64,000 nt of DNA from an uncultured Sulfurovum sp. (GCA_913055205.1 CAJXJN010000008.1:1-64000); one strand, 5' to 3'. Numbered from the stretch's first letter, positions 52,091-63,565 are shown. Program-made: numbers and translations. Notes: generated by a model from the letters alone, not told the origin.

Positions 52091-53466
52091 AATCCTTCAT
52101 CTTATACTGTTTTGTAGTGATAGGTTTACTCCAAGGTGCCTCAACGACATCCAAGATAAAAAATTCCAAAAAAGATCTTTCTGCCACAACTTCTGCAAAA
52201 AAACATGCAAGCAGAAGGCTAAGTAAGATAGCAAAAGATATTCAGGCGGCAGAAAAAGATATTGCCTATCTTGAGAAAAAGATAGATGAACTGGGCCGTG
52301 ATCAGAATAAAACAGAAGAAGAGTACAAAGCACTTAAGAGAGAATTGAAAAAATCAAAAGAGGATTTTATAAAAACAAGTAAAGCATTAGAGCAGAAGCA
52401 TAAAGCATTCATCTCTTTGCTTTCTGAGCAGTTTTCTGTTGTTTTTGCTATGGAACAAGCCCATGAACCAACACGAAAATCCATTATGTCTCAAGAAGTC
52501 TACAAAGCATATAAGAAACATAATGCAAAAGTATTGGCAGCATTAAGATCAGAGATTTCAGCATTGAAAAAACGTAAAAAAAATAAACTCTATCTGCGTA
52601 ATAAAACCCAAAATGAGATCAAGAGGATCATAAAAAAAAGAGAAGTATATGCAGCAAAAAAATTAGCAAAAAAGAAATTGCTGAAAAAACTTGCCGAAGA
52701 TGAAGAAAAGTATAATGCCAAGTTGGTAAAAATTGTAGATAAACAGAACTCACTTCGTGCTACTCTGGCTAAACTGAATATTTTGCGTGCACAGGAAGTG
52801 GAAGAAGCTCGTAAACGTGCAGCGGCAAGAAAAGAGGCAATGCGTCTTGAAAAAGAACGAAAGAGACGTATTCGGAGGGAAAAGGCTTTGGCACGTGCAA
52901 AAGCTAAAAAAGCCAAAGAGGCGCTTAGGTTGGCAAAAACCAAAGAAGCAAAAAAAGCAGCCAGACTGGCAGCAAAAAAAGCAGAAGAAGAAGTTAAACA
53001 AGTACAAAAAAGAGCATATAGAGAGAGTGAAAAAGTAAGAAAAATAAACTCTTCATACCAAAAATCAAAAGTCTATGCCTACAAAGGCGGGAAAACTATT
53101 TCGCCTATCCCCGGTGCACGGCTCATAAAAAAGTTTGGTACCTATATGGATCCTATTTATAAGATTAAGATCTTTAATGAGTCTATTACACTGAAAGCAC
53201 CCTCACGTAATGCAAAAGTACAAAATATTCTCAATGGCAAGGTAGTTTTTGCAGGGAAAAGCAGTATGTTGGGTAAGGTTGTTGTAGTCGCACACAGTGG
53301 TAAGATCCATACAGTATATGCAGGGCTTTCCAAAATTGCACCCAATATAAGAACAGGTCGTAAGATAAAAAAAGGGTATGTGATAGGAAAAGTAAGCAGT
53401 AAATTAATGTTCCAGGCTACAAAAAACTCAAAACATATCAATCCGTTGAAATTGATACGAATTTAA
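52087..53466 (+). CDS. envC: EnvC-like M23 peptidase-domain protein with long coiled coil
   Basis: signal peptide; Lys/Ala coiled coil; LytM region GKVVFAGKSSMLGKVVVVAHSGKIHTVYAGLSKI; ftsEX linkage. Confidence 0.88.
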   Translation: MKSFILYCFVVIGLLQGASTTSKIKNSKKDLSATTSAKKHASRRLSKIAKDIQAAEKDIAYLEKKIDELGRDQNKTEEEYKALKRELKKSKEDFIKTSKALEQKHKAFISLLSEQFSVVFAMEQAHEPTRKSIMSQEVYKAYKKHNAKVLAALRSEISALKKRKKNKLYLRNKTQNEIKRIIKKREVYAAKKLAKKKLLKKLAEDEEKYNAKLVKIVDKQNSLRATLAKLNILRAQEVEEARKRAAARKEAMRLEKERKRRIRREKALARAKAKKAKEALRLAKTKEAKKAARLAAKKAEEEVKQVQKRAYRESEKVRKINSSYQKSKVYAYKGGKTISPIPGARLIKKFGTYMDPIYKIKIFNESITLKAPSRNAKVQNILNGKVVFAGKSSMLGKVVVVAHSGKIHTVYAGLSKIAPNIRTGRKIKKGYVIGKVSSKLMFQATKNSKHINPLKLIRI

Positions 53467-53564
53467 ACTTTAGGGGCAAACTTTAGAACTTTTAGGTGGT
53501 GACTATCCCCTTTTCTTTTAAATCACTTCTTCTTTAGAAGTTTCGCAGGAGGAGAAAACATATC

Positions 53565-54635
53565 TTAAGGAAGTGCTTCCTGGGTATAAGCAATGGCTGC
53601 TTCTTCTGACTTATATGGTTTTAATGTTTTATTTGCACGTATATCTTCTACCCAATTTGGGTTTAATAATAAAGATTTGGCACTGAGTATTATATCTGCA
53701 TCCTCTAATGCCTTTTTGGCACTCTCATGATCATATATACTTCCGCATATCATGATGGGAAGTTCTGTAGCTTCCCGAGTCAACTGTGCCATATTTTTAT
53801 CGGTGCCAAAAGCCTTTTTGTCATATGCATAAGTAGAGACTGAAATAGCATCAATAGGTTCATTTGATAAGTATTTGATTATATTCTGGTATTCTTCTTT
53901 TGAACCCAAAAGTGAGATTTTCATGTCGGCAACACCCCAATCAGAAATCCTGAACGTCAACAGCCGATCATCGGGAATTACCTTCTTTACAGCGTGAATA
54001 ACTTCATGAGCAAAGCGGTAACGATTCTCTATGGAATTACCGTAGATATCGGTACGTTGATTGGAATAGGGTGATAAAAACTGACTGATAAGGTAGCCAT
54101 GTGCACCATGAATCTCAACTCCATCAAAACCTGCTTCAATCGCACCTTTGGCAGTTTCTACGAATCCTGTGATGACATGGTCGATATCAAACTGGCTCAT
54201 GGCCTTTGGCACAGGGTAGAGGAAACCTGTCATGGCATTTTTATCCTTTACTGTAATTGGGCTGGGTGCTATAGTCCTGTTTGCAGGATTTACTTCGGGC
54301 CATGCTATACGTCCACAGTGAAATATTTGCATAATAGCTATAGCTCCTTCTTTCTGGATCTCCTGGACAACGGGTTTCCATGCATCTATTTGTGCCTGGT
54401 TCAATATTCTTGCTTGTCCCGGATAGCCTTGAGCACTTTCATAGTCAGTAACAATTGCTTCAGTATAGATGATAGAGACCTCATTTTTTGCCCGTAGAAC
54501 AAGGAAATCGAACACATCCTGCCGAGGTATGGAACTATCCGATGATGACATTCTTGTCATGGGTGTCAAACCAATACGGTTTTTCAGTTTGAAACCTTTT
54601 AGATTAAAAGGGGTAAAGAGTTTTTTGCTTTTCAT
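53565..54635 (-). CDS. NADH:flavin oxidoreductase (old yellow enzyme family)
   Basis: LKNRIGLTPMTRMSSSD; GFDGVEIHGAHGYLISQFLSPYSNQRTD. Confidence 0.93.
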   Translation of the reverse strand: MKSKKLFTPFNLKGFKLKNRIGLTPMTRMSSSDSSIPRQDVFDFLVLRAKNEVSIIYTEAIVTDYESAQGYPGQARILNQAQIDAWKPVVQEIQKEGAIAIMQIFHCGRIAWPEVNPANRTIAPSPITVKDKNAMTGFLYPVPKAMSQFDIDHVITGFVETAKGAIEAGFDGVEIHGAHGYLISQFLSPYSNQRTDIYGNSIENRYRFAHEVIHAVKKVIPDDRLLTFRISDWGVADMKISLLGSKEEYQNIIKYLSNEPIDAISVSTYAYDKKAFGTDKNMAQLTREATELPIMICGSIYDHESAKKALEDADIILSAKSLLLNPNWVEDIRANKTLKPYKSEEAAIAYTQEALP

Positions 54636-54819
54636 AATTAACCTCCTTAGGGATAGGTATAATTTATTATATATAGTTTTTATTTAAAATAATATATGAT
54701 TATGTGTGACAGTGAATAGCTGGCTGAAATGAAGATAAAGATCTAATTTTAGCTTTTTCACATGAGAAGAAACAGAACAATAAAACAAGAAGTAATCTGT
54801 AGACAAGTAACTGGTTTAA

Positions 54820-55581
<762 letters not shown>

Positions 55582-55621
55582 ATACAATAATTAAAATAAC
55601 TATATTGATTAAGGAATAAAT

Positions 55622-55828
55622 ATGAGAACAGAACAATTCGCTGCAAAAGCACTTGAAAAAGTAGATTTCGATAAATACCTTTTAGCAAATGCTGTAGGTA
55701 AAAGAGCTGAAGCGATTGCAAATGGTGAAGAACCATTGTTGGATATAGATACGGCAGAGATGAAATATACCGATATTGCACTTCAAGAGATCGCTGAAGG
55801 TAAAATTATTGTAAGCCTAGAAGGCTAA
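55622..55828 (+). CDS. rpoZ: RNA polymerase subunit omega
   Basis: FDKYLLANAVGKRAEAIANGEEPL; between pyrH and spoT. Confidence 0.88.
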   Translation: MRTEQFAAKALEKVDFDKYLLANAVGKRAEAIANGEEPLLDIDTAEMKYTDIALQEIAEGKIIVSLEG

Positions 55829-55834
55829 AACATC

Positions 55835-57988
55835 TTGGACGCTTTTCTCACTAAAGCTAAAGAGATACATACGATAGAAGAGGCAAAAGCCTTTCTATGG
55901 GATCAGATTCCCTCTCCTCTCCCCACAACAATAAAAGCCCTTGAAGTTGCACTAACCGCACATAACGGTCAAAAACGAAAAAGCGGTGAACCCTATATTG
56001 TCCATCCTATTTTAGTAGCAGCGATCACGGCAGCTTTCTCGAATGATGAGACCATGGTGCAGGCTGCACTGCTTCATGATGTGGTAGAAGATACCAGTTT
56101 TGAGATTGAAGATATGGAACGGGAATTCGGTGACGATGTTGCCCATATGGTCGAGGGCTTGACCAAGATCGTTGAGATACGTGATGAAGAGTTGGCACCT
56201 TCAGGCTCAGATGAGAGACTGATCAACTCGGCACTTAGCTTTCGAAAGATGCTTATAGCCTCTATTAAAGACATTCGTGTATTGGTCATTAAACTGTGTG
56301 ACAGGCTGCATAACATGCTAACCCTTGATGCACTAAGTCCAGACAAACAAAAACGTATTGCTGAAGAGACTCTGGTCGTATATGCACCTATTGCCCATAG
56401 ACTTGGTATCTCACGTTTGAAAAATAATTTGGAAGATCTGAGTTTTTATTATATCTATCCGGAAGATTACAAAGTGATCGATACGTATATCAAAAGCAAT
56501 GCTCAAAATCTACAGTTCAAACTCAATGCATTTATACAAAAAGTAAAAGCCGCTATGGTAAAAGATGGCTTTAATGAGGATACATTCGAGGTGATCGGCA
56601 GAGTAAAGCACTATTACTCCATTTATCTTAAAATGCATCGAAAAGGTGTAAGCATCGAGGAGGTATTAGACCTTCTTGCTGTTCGTATCATTGTCCAAAA
56701 CCCTATAGACTGTTATAGGGTTTTAGGATTGATGCACTTAGGGTTTACTCCGCTGATCTCACGATTTAAAGACTATATCGCTGTACCTAAAGAAAACGGA
56801 TATAAAACCATACACACTACACTCTTTAATGAAGAGGGTATCGTTGAAGCACAAATAAGAACTATACAAATGCATAGACTTGCTGAGTATGGTGTTGCAG
56901 CACACTGGAAGTATAAAGATGGTAGCGATGGCGTAAATTTAGAGTGGTTGGAGAGTTTGCATTACCAAAGCGAATCGGTTGAAGAGTTTTATGAACTGGC
57001 AAAAAGTGATCTCTTTTCCGAAGATATCACAGTGTTCTCTCCCAAAGGGGACTACTATACATTGCCAAAAGGTTCGGTTGCACTCGATTTTGCATATGCA
57101 GTCCATTCCCAGGTTGGCGCAAGAGCAGCAGGTGCATTGGTGAATAAACACAGATCATCACTTTTAACGATATTGAAAAATGGAGACATTGTCAAGATCC
57201 TGAAAGATGAAGTGCCGCGTCTGCATTGCTCATGGCTGGATGCAGTGAAGACATCCAAAGCACAGGACGGTATAAGAAGCCATTGCCGTGCAAGAATAAA
57301 AGAGTCAGATACACTGAGTGCATATAATATTCTGGCAACACTTTTTGTACAAAAAAGTGCTGCAATGAAAGAGTTGATAGAGAAAATGGAATTGAAAGAT
57401 TCCATATACAAGTTACCTGTACAGCTTTCTTATTATAAAGAGACCATACATAAAGTGGCTGATTATATGGGGACCAGAGAGGTACGTTTTTGGGAATTTC
57501 TTAAAAAAGGGTATAAAAAGCCTCGACTTAAAGAGATAGAACACTTTAAGTTCTTTACTAATAAGCCTTTGGATGGTGTAGAATTTGATTACTGTTGTCA
57601 TCCCAAAGTAGGTGATCAGATCGTTGCATTTTATAAGGACAGTAAAGCTATTATACACCATAAATTATGCAAGAAAGCCTATGAGAAGATTTTGGCAGAA
57701 GAACAGATGATCTATGTAAGTTGGAGTACTTCAAAACTTTCACGGTATCGTTTAACGATCAGTCTGCAAAACCAAAAAGGTATACTTGCCGACCTGTTGA
57801 CAAAACTCTCCGATCTGAACTTGAATGTGATCAGTATAGAGCTGGGTATTCAAAGTTCTGAGAGTGCGGAGTATTGTCAAATAGAAGTAGAGAGCAGGGA
57901 AGCGAAAAAAAGTCTGCTTTCAGAGAAAATTTCACAAAAGTTCAAACTGATAGAGATGATCAGCTTGGATGATGCATATAACAAATAG
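55835..57988 (+). CDS. spoT: bifunctional (p)ppGpp synthetase/hydrolase
   Basis: HPILVAAITAA; LLHDVVEDT; HD, RSD, TGS, ACT regions. Confidence 0.94.
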   Translation: MDAFLTKAKEIHTIEEAKAFLWDQIPSPLPTTIKALEVALTAHNGQKRKSGEPYIVHPILVAAITAAFSNDETMVQAALLHDVVEDTSFEIEDMEREFGDDVAHMVEGLTKIVEIRDEELAPSGSDERLINSALSFRKMLIASIKDIRVLVIKLCDRLHNMLTLDALSPDKQKRIAEETLVVYAPIAHRLGISRLKNNLEDLSFYYIYPEDYKVIDTYIKSNAQNLQFKLNAFIQKVKAAMVKDGFNEDTFEVIGRVKHYYSIYLKMHRKGVSIEEVLDLLAVRIIVQNPIDCYRVLGLMHLGFTPLISRFKDYIAVPKENGYKTIHTTLFNEEGIVEAQIRTIQMHRLAEYGVAAHWKYKDGSDGVNLEWLESLHYQSESVEEFYELAKSDLFSEDITVFSPKGDYYTLPKGSVALDFAYAVHSQVGARAAGALVNKHRSSLLTILKNGDIVKILKDEVPRLHCSWLDAVKTSKAQDGIRSHCRARIKESDTLSAYNILATLFVQKSAAMKELIEKMELKDSIYKLPVQLSYYKETIHKVADYMGTREVRFWEFLKKGYKKPRLKEIEHFKFFTNKPLDGVEFDYCCHPKVGDQIVAFYKDSKAIIHHKLCKKAYEKILAEEQMIYVSWSTSKLSRYRLTISLQNQKGILADLLTKLSDLNLNVISIELGIQSSESAEYCQIEVESREAKKSLLSEKISQKFKLIEMISLDDAYNK

Positions 57989-58002
57989 TAGGGGGATGAT
58001 AA

Positions 58003-59205
58003 ATGGCAGTAAAAAAAGCGTTAGAAGAGATAAGTAGAGGCACAGCCGAAGTCATAGATATGGAACGTATTGAGAAATTGGTTTCAAAATATTATGAGGA
58101 TGGCACGACCTATACCGTTAAAGCAGGGTTTGATCCTACCGGTGCAGATCTGCACCTTGGGCATACTGTACTTCTTCAAAAACTAAGAGCCTTTCAAAAT
58201 CATGGAGGGCGTATACAGCTTCTTATCGGTGATTTTACAGCAATGATCGGTGACCCTACGGGAAAGAGTGAGACGAGAAAAATCCTTGACAGAGGGACGA
58301 TCCTGGCCAATGCACAAACCTATCAGGACCAGGTCTTTAATATACTCGATGAGAGTAAAACAGAGGTGGTATTCAACTCTACATGGCTTGAAGCTCTGGG
58401 AGCCTCGGGTATGGTATCTTTGACAACGACTTTTAATGTGGCACGTATGCTTGAACGTGATGATTTTGAAAAACGCTATAAAAGTGGACATAGTATTTCT
58501 ATTTCCGAATTCATTTATCCGTTGCTTCAAGGGTATGATTCGGTAGAACTTCAAAGTGACATTGAGATCGGCGGTACAGATCAGAAGTTCAACTTACTCA
58601 TGGGAAGACATCTTCAACGTGCCTATGAAATAGGTAAAGAGCAGGCAGTACTTATGATGCCTATCTTAGAAGGGCTTGACGGGGTTCAAAAGATGAGTAA
58701 ATCTTTGAACAACTATATTGGTATCACTGAAGAGCCTAAAGACATTTATGCAAAAACACTCTCTGTTTCAGATGAGTTGATGTGGCGTTATTATGAGCTT
58801 CTGAGTGAAAAATCACTTGAAGAGATCGCTACGATGAAAGAGGAAGTGAAAAATGGTACACTTCATCCTAAAGTAGCCAAAGAAAACCTGGCTCTTGAAC
58901 TTGTTACAAGATTCTATAATGAAGAGTTAGCTACACTAGCTAAAGCAGAATTTGATAATGTATTTAAATCAAACCAGCTTCCTTCAGATATGAATGAAAT
59001 AGAAGTAGAAGAGGGTATCTGGATTTGTAAAGCTTTAGTCGATGCGGGTATAGAACCTTCAACATCTCAAGCAAGAAGAGATATCAAACAAGGTGCAGTA
59101 AGAGTGGATCAGGAGAAGATCAGTGATGAAAAACTGAACCTTGATTCTGGAGAGTATATCCTACAAGTAGGAAAAAGAAAATTTGCAAAAGTGAAGGTGG
59201 GGTAA
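58003..59205 (+). CDS. tyrS: tyrosyl-tRNA synthetase
   Basis: GFDPTGADLHLGHTV; KMSKSLNNYIG. Confidence 0.96.
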   Translation: MAVKKALEEISRGTAEVIDMERIEKLVSKYYEDGTTYTVKAGFDPTGADLHLGHTVLLQKLRAFQNHGGRIQLLIGDFTAMIGDPTGKSETRKILDRGTILANAQTYQDQVFNILDESKTEVVFNSTWLEALGASGMVSLTTTFNVARMLERDDFEKRYKSGHSISISEFIYPLLQGYDSVELQSDIEIGGTDQKFNLLMGRHLQRAYEIGKEQAVLMMPILEGLDGVQKMSKSLNNYIGITEEPKDIYAKTLSVSDELMWRYYELLSEKSLEEIATMKEEVKNGTLHPKVAKENLALELVTRFYNEELATLAKAEFDNVFKSNQLPSDMNEIEVEEGIWICKALVDAGIEPSTSQARRDIKQGAVRVDQEKISDEKLNLDSGEYILQVGKRKFAKVKVG

Positions 59206-60314
59206 TGGCATTTAAATCTTTTAAAATCGGAAAATATACTATTGATAAGCCTATCATTCAAGGTGGTATGGGCGTTGGTATCTCTTGGGATCAGTTGGCA
59301 GGCAATGTTTCAAAAGAGGGTGGACTTGGTGTTATCTCTGCTGTAGGTACAGGTGTATATAAAAAGAGAAAATACCTTGATGGAAAAGAGATGGTAGGTA
59401 AAGAGCATAGACCTCTTGAAGCGATCAATTTTTACTCTTATCCGGCACTTAAAAAGATCTTTGACAATGCCAGAGAGATATGCGGTGACAAACCCTTGGC
59501 GGCCAATGTACTGTATGCGCAGAGTGAATATGACCGTGTAGTTCAGGATGCCTGTAAAGCTGGTGCGAATATTATCATTACTGGAGCAGGTCTGCCGTTG
59601 ACCATGCCTGAAGCAGCAAAAGATTATCCTGATGTTGCGTTGGTACCTATCGTTTCTACGGCTAAGGCATTGAGAATTTTATGTCGTCGTTGGAAAAAAA
59701 CACATAACAGGCTTCCGGATGCAGTGATCGTTGAGGGACCACTTAGTGGAGGACACCAAGGCTTTAAATATGATGAGTGTTTTTTAGCGGAGAACCAACT
59801 TGAAGAAATTTTACCTCCTGTAGTGGAAGAGGCGAAGAACTGGGGATCTATGCCTATTATCGCGGCAGGTGGTGTATGGGATCATGATGATATTGTAAAA
59901 ATGATGGAACTTGGCGCTGATGCAGTACAGATGGGGACACGTTTCATCGGTACGGTAGAGTGTGATGCAAGTCAAACTTTTAAAGAGGTGATCATAGACG
60001 CCAAAGAAGAAGATATCAAACTTTTCAAGTCACCTGTAGGTTATCCTGCACGCGGAGTAAAAACAAAGTTACATGAAAGCATAGAAAAAGGTACAGCACC
60101 TAAAGTGGCATGTATTTCAAATTGTGTTACCCCATGTCACCGCGGAGAGGAAGCAAAAATAGTGGGGTACTGTATTGCCGACAGACTTACTGATGCCTAT
60201 GACGGTCTTGTTGATACAGGACTCTTTTTTACAGGTGCAAACGGCTACCGTCTCAATGAGATCATCTCAGTCAAAGAGCTTATGCATAAGCTAATGGAAG
60301 GAGAAGATAAATAA
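59205..60314 (+). CDS. nitronate monooxygenase / FabK-like flavoprotein
   Basis: PIIQGGMGVGISWDQLAGNVS; PLSGGHQG. Confidence 0.9.
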   Translation: MAFKSFKIGKYTIDKPIIQGGMGVGISWDQLAGNVSKEGGLGVISAVGTGVYKKRKYLDGKEMVGKEHRPLEAINFYSYPALKKIFDNAREICGDKPLAANVLYAQSEYDRVVQDACKAGANIIITGAGLPLTMPEAAKDYPDVALVPIVSTAKALRILCRRWKKTHNRLPDAVIVEGPLSGGHQGFKYDECFLAENQLEEILPPVVEEAKNWGSMPIIAAGGVWDHDDIVKMMELGADAVQMGTRFIGTVECDASQTFKEVIIDAKEEDIKLFKSPVGYPARGVKTKLHESIEKGTAPKVACISNCVTPCHRGEEAKIVGYCIADRLTDAYDGLVDTGLFFTGANGYRLNEIISVKELMHKLMEGEDK

Positions 60315-60315
60315 A

Positions 60316-61515
60316 GTGAAATTTCTTAAGATATTTCTTTTATTTATTCTCAGTACAACATCCCTTTTTTCTTCTGTAGTACTTTTAGAAAAGATAGAAT
60401 TAAAAAAGGGTGAACTACGATTACAATTTAACCGGTCGTATGATAAAAAGAAGATCAGACATTTTGCTCTGATCAAACCCTACAGGGAAGTGTTCGATAT
60501 TAAAAATACACGTTTGGCGAACAGACAGGTAGGCAAGAATCTTAAAAGTTCCCATTGCAGATCACTTAGAGTCTCACAATATAAAAAAAATGTGGTCAGA
60601 GTGGTGATCGAAACAGACAAGTCTTATGCCTGTACTCCCTACAGACCTCTATTCTCCCATAAATACTATCATATACCTTTACCGAAGTTTACAGCCCGTA
60701 AAATACAGAAGCAGGTAAAAAAACCGTATAAAAAGTTGAAAAAAAAAGCAAAGAAACAGAAAAAAAAGAAAGCATACCTCACCTCTTCAGCTGCGGCAAG
60801 TGCAACAAGATATCATAAAAATGAACTCATAGTCATAGATGCCGGACACGGGGGGTATGATACAGGTGCGATAGCCGCTGGCAAGAGAGAGAAAGACCTT
60901 GTACTTCAAATTGCAAAAAAACTCGAAAAACAACTTAAAAGACGGGGTTACTCGGTCTATATGACACGAAAGCGGGACCGTTTTTTAAAACTTCCCCAGC
61001 GTACGCGTATTGCTGATAAAAAAGATGCTAAAGTATTTATTTCCATACATGCAAACTCTGTACCCAAAAGAAAGAGAAACAAAGTACATGGAGTGGAGAC
61101 GTTTTTTTTACAGACAACAAGAGATGCAAAATCCCAACGTATTGCAGCAAGAGAGAACAGAGCAGTACTTAAGGGGGCCGGAAGCAAGTTAAGTAAACAG
61201 GTGATCATAGATTCCGTACTGAACGGACCAAAGATCGTGCAGTCCAATAAATTGGCAATAGATGTACAAAGAGGAATGATGACCAATTTACGCAGTCACT
61301 ACAGAGGGGTCAAAGACGGTGGAGTAAGATCTGCCCCGTTTTGGGTTCTTGTAGGTGCAAGCCGTCCATCTATACTGGTTGAAGTAGGTTATATTTCAAA
61401 TCCTAAAGAGAGAAAAAGACTTTTTACAGCAAAATATCAGGAACTTATTGCCAAAGGTATTGCCGGGGGTATTAACAGGTATCTGACCAATAGAAAAAAA
61501 GAGATAGATTTTTAG
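60316..61515 (+). CDS. N-acetylmuramoyl-L-alanine amidase (Amidase_3) with N-terminal AMIN-like domain
   Basis: VIDAGHGGYDTGAIAAGKREKDLVL; ISIHANSVPKRKRNKVHGVETFFL. Confidence 0.93.
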   Translation: MKFLKIFLLFILSTTSLFSSVVLLEKIELKKGELRLQFNRSYDKKKIRHFALIKPYREVFDIKNTRLANRQVGKNLKSSHCRSLRVSQYKKNVVRVVIETDKSYACTPYRPLFSHKYYHIPLPKFTARKIQKQVKKPYKKLKKKAKKQKKKKAYLTSSAAASATRYHKNELIVIDAGHGGYDTGAIAAGKREKDLVLQIAKKLEKQLKRRGYSVYMTRKRDRFLKLPQRTRIADKKDAKVFISIHANSVPKRKRNKVHGVETFFLQTTRDAKSQRIAARENRAVLKGAGSKLSKQVIIDSVLNGPKIVQSNKLAIDVQRGMMTNLRSHYRGVKDGGVRSAPFWVLVGASRPSILVEVGYISNPKERKRLFTAKYQELIAKGIAGGINRYLTNRKKEIDF

Positions 61516-61531
61516 CTGTGAGGATAAGAGG

Positions 61532-62305
61532 ATGAGAAGTATAAAAAAGATATTAGCGGGATTCTCAGTATTACTTCTGCTTGTGGGCTGTGTCGGTCCT
61601 GACAGGTCTGACACTCTTATCGTGATCGATGCGGGACATGGAGGATATGACTGTGGTGCTTTGTGTGAAGGCCAACAGGAGAAAGACCTTGTTCTGCAGA
61701 TCAGCAGAAAGCTTCAAAAAGAATTTAAAAGAAAAGGCTATAGGGTATATCTTACCAGAGGAAATGACAAATTTTTAAAACTGGAAGAACGTACACGTAT
61801 CGCCGATCATAAAGATGCTAAAGTATTTATTTCCATACATGCAAATGCGATCGCTGATCAAAGTCGTTTTAATGTTGTAGAAGGGATAGAAACGTATTTC
61901 CTTCAAAAAACAAGAGATGCCAGATCACAGCGTATTGCAGCAAGAGAGAATGAAGCAGTTTTGCAGGGAACAGACCAGTTGAGCAGAGATGTTATTATAG
62001 ATGCTGTACTGAATGGACCTAAAATAGTACAATCCCATAAACTTGCCATTGATGTACAAAATAATATGATTAAACAAGTAAAAAGCCGTTATGGGGATGT
62101 TGCAAACGGTGGTGTCAGACCGGCTCCCTTCTATATATTGGTAGGAGCAAGCCGTCCTTCCATACTTGTAGAAGTAGGATATATTACAAATTCCAAAGAG
62201 AGAACCAGACTGTTTACATCGGATTATCAGGAACGTATTGCCAAGGGCATAGTGAATGGAGTAGACAGATATTTTGACAATCGTAAAAGAGAGATGGGAT
62301 TTTGA
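61532..62305 (+). CDS. N-acetylmuramoyl-L-alanine amidase, lipoprotein paralogue
   Basis: LLLVGCVGPD lipobox; VIDAGHGGYDCGALCEGQQEKDLVL. Confidence 0.92.
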   Translation: MRSIKKILAGFSVLLLLVGCVGPDRSDTLIVIDAGHGGYDCGALCEGQQEKDLVLQISRKLQKEFKRKGYRVYLTRGNDKFLKLEERTRIADHKDAKVFISIHANAIADQSRFNVVEGIETYFLQKTRDARSQRIAARENEAVLQGTDQLSRDVIIDAVLNGPKIVQSHKLAIDVQNNMIKQVKSRYGDVANGGVRPAPFYILVGASRPSILVEVGYITNSKERTRLFTSDYQERIAKGIVNGVDRYFDNRKREMGF

Positions 62306-62349
62306 TTTAATATGATGATGTTGAAGCAAAGCTCCAACATCTGCGCTAA

Positions 62350-62368
62350 CGCTGAGTTTTCCTCAGCG
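62350..62368. terminator. hairpin, possible bidirectional terminator between amidase and ppa
   Basis: CGCTGAG TTTTC CTCAGCG. Confidence 0.55.
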
Positions 62369-62403
62369 GAAGGCTTACGTAACATGTTACGTATACTTTA
62401 TTA

Positions 62404-62922
62404 CTATTTATAATTCTTAATAGCTTTCTCTAGGATATCAGTTGCTGCTTTTTTGTCTTTAAACCCTGCTACTTTTACCCATTTGTTCGGCTCAAGTATT
62501 TTATAGGTCTCAAAGAAGTTCTTAATGCGGTTGAGTGTATGCCCAGGAAGATCAGCAATATCATTGATGTCCGCATATGTCGGATCGATCTTTGTTGTAG
62601 GAACAGCAAGAAGTTTTTCGTCCCCGCCACTCTCATCTTCAGTCATAAGTACACCTATGAGTCTGCATTTGATGTATGAACCTGCCTGAAGAGGATAGTC
62701 GCAAAGTACAAGAATATCTGCCGGGTCACCGTCATCTGAAAGTGTATTGGCTACAAAACCGTAGTTTGCCGGGTAGTGCATAGAGGAGTAAAGGACTCTG
62801 TCCACTTCAACAGCACCTGAATCTTTGTCTATTTCATATTTGATATTTGAATTAAGTGGTACTTCAATGATCGCTTTGACAGCATCGGGGTTTTCACCAT
62901 GTCCGATCTTGGTAATATCCAT
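62404..62922 (-). CDS. ppa: inorganic pyrophosphatase
   Basis: VIEVPLNSNIKYEIDKDSG; DDGDPADILVL. Confidence 0.96.
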   Translation of the reverse strand: MDITKIGHGENPDAVKAIIEVPLNSNIKYEIDKDSGAVEVDRVLYSSMHYPANYGFVANTLSDDGDPADILVLCDYPLQAGSYIKCRLIGVLMTEDESGGDEKLLAVPTTKIDPTYADINDIADLPGHTLNRIKNFFETYKILEPNKWVKVAGFKDKKAATDILEKAIKNYK

Positions 62923-63052
62923 TTGAATTCTCCTAAGGGACTTTAGTGTTGTCCTATATTAAATTTTTAAGATAGTATCATAAAAATCATAAATAGTTCA
63001 TCAAATCATGGTACTATTTAAATGATATTATTTTTAAATAAAGGAAAATGTT

Positions 63053-63565
63053 ATGAGGAAGATCATCTTAGGCTTTTTATTGGTAGCAGGAAGCAGCATA
63101 GCTGTTGAATTGGGCAAGGTACCCAGTGTAGTTCTCTTAGACGGCAAGAATGGAGGTAAAACAGATGGATCAGCATGGAGTTCCAAAATGCTAAAAGGCA
63201 AAGTACATATACTCTTTTATGTAGATCCGGATAAAAGAGATCTGAATGAGCCTTTGTCCAAAGCGTTGAAAAAGCGTCATTTCAATAGAAAGAAATATGC
63301 ATCTGTTGCTGTTATAAATCTGGCTTCCACATGGTTACCCAATGTTATTTTGGAATCTAAGTTAAAATCCAAACAAAAAGAGTTCCCTGATACGGTCTAT
63401 GTAAAAGACAAGAAGAGGCTGCTGGTCAGTAAATGGAAATTGGCAGATGACAATTCTGACATTTTGGTTTTTGACAAAAAAGGAAAGCTGATCTATAAGA
63501 AGTTCGGAAAGCTTTCGGACAAAGAGATCAAAAGTCTTCTTGCATTAATTGAAAAACAATTATAG
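63053..63565 (+). CDS. YtfJ-like thioredoxin-fold periplasmic protein
   Basis: signal peptide; KVHILFYVDPDKRDLNEPLSKALK. Confidence 0.7.
   Translation: MRKIILGFLLVAGSSIAVELGKVPSVVLLDGKNGGKTDGSAWSSKMLKGKVHILFYVDPDKRDLNEPLSKALKKRHFNRKKYASVAVINLASTWLPNVILESKLKSKQKEFPDTVYVKDKKRLLVSKWKLADDNSDILVFDKKGKLIYKKFGKLSDKEIKSLLALIEKQL

Noticed and set aside
52590-53007. Several antisense ORFs over envC and other genes in the ORF track
   Set aside because: They mirror Lys/Ala-rich or other coding sequence, have low-complexity translations and no recognisable domains.
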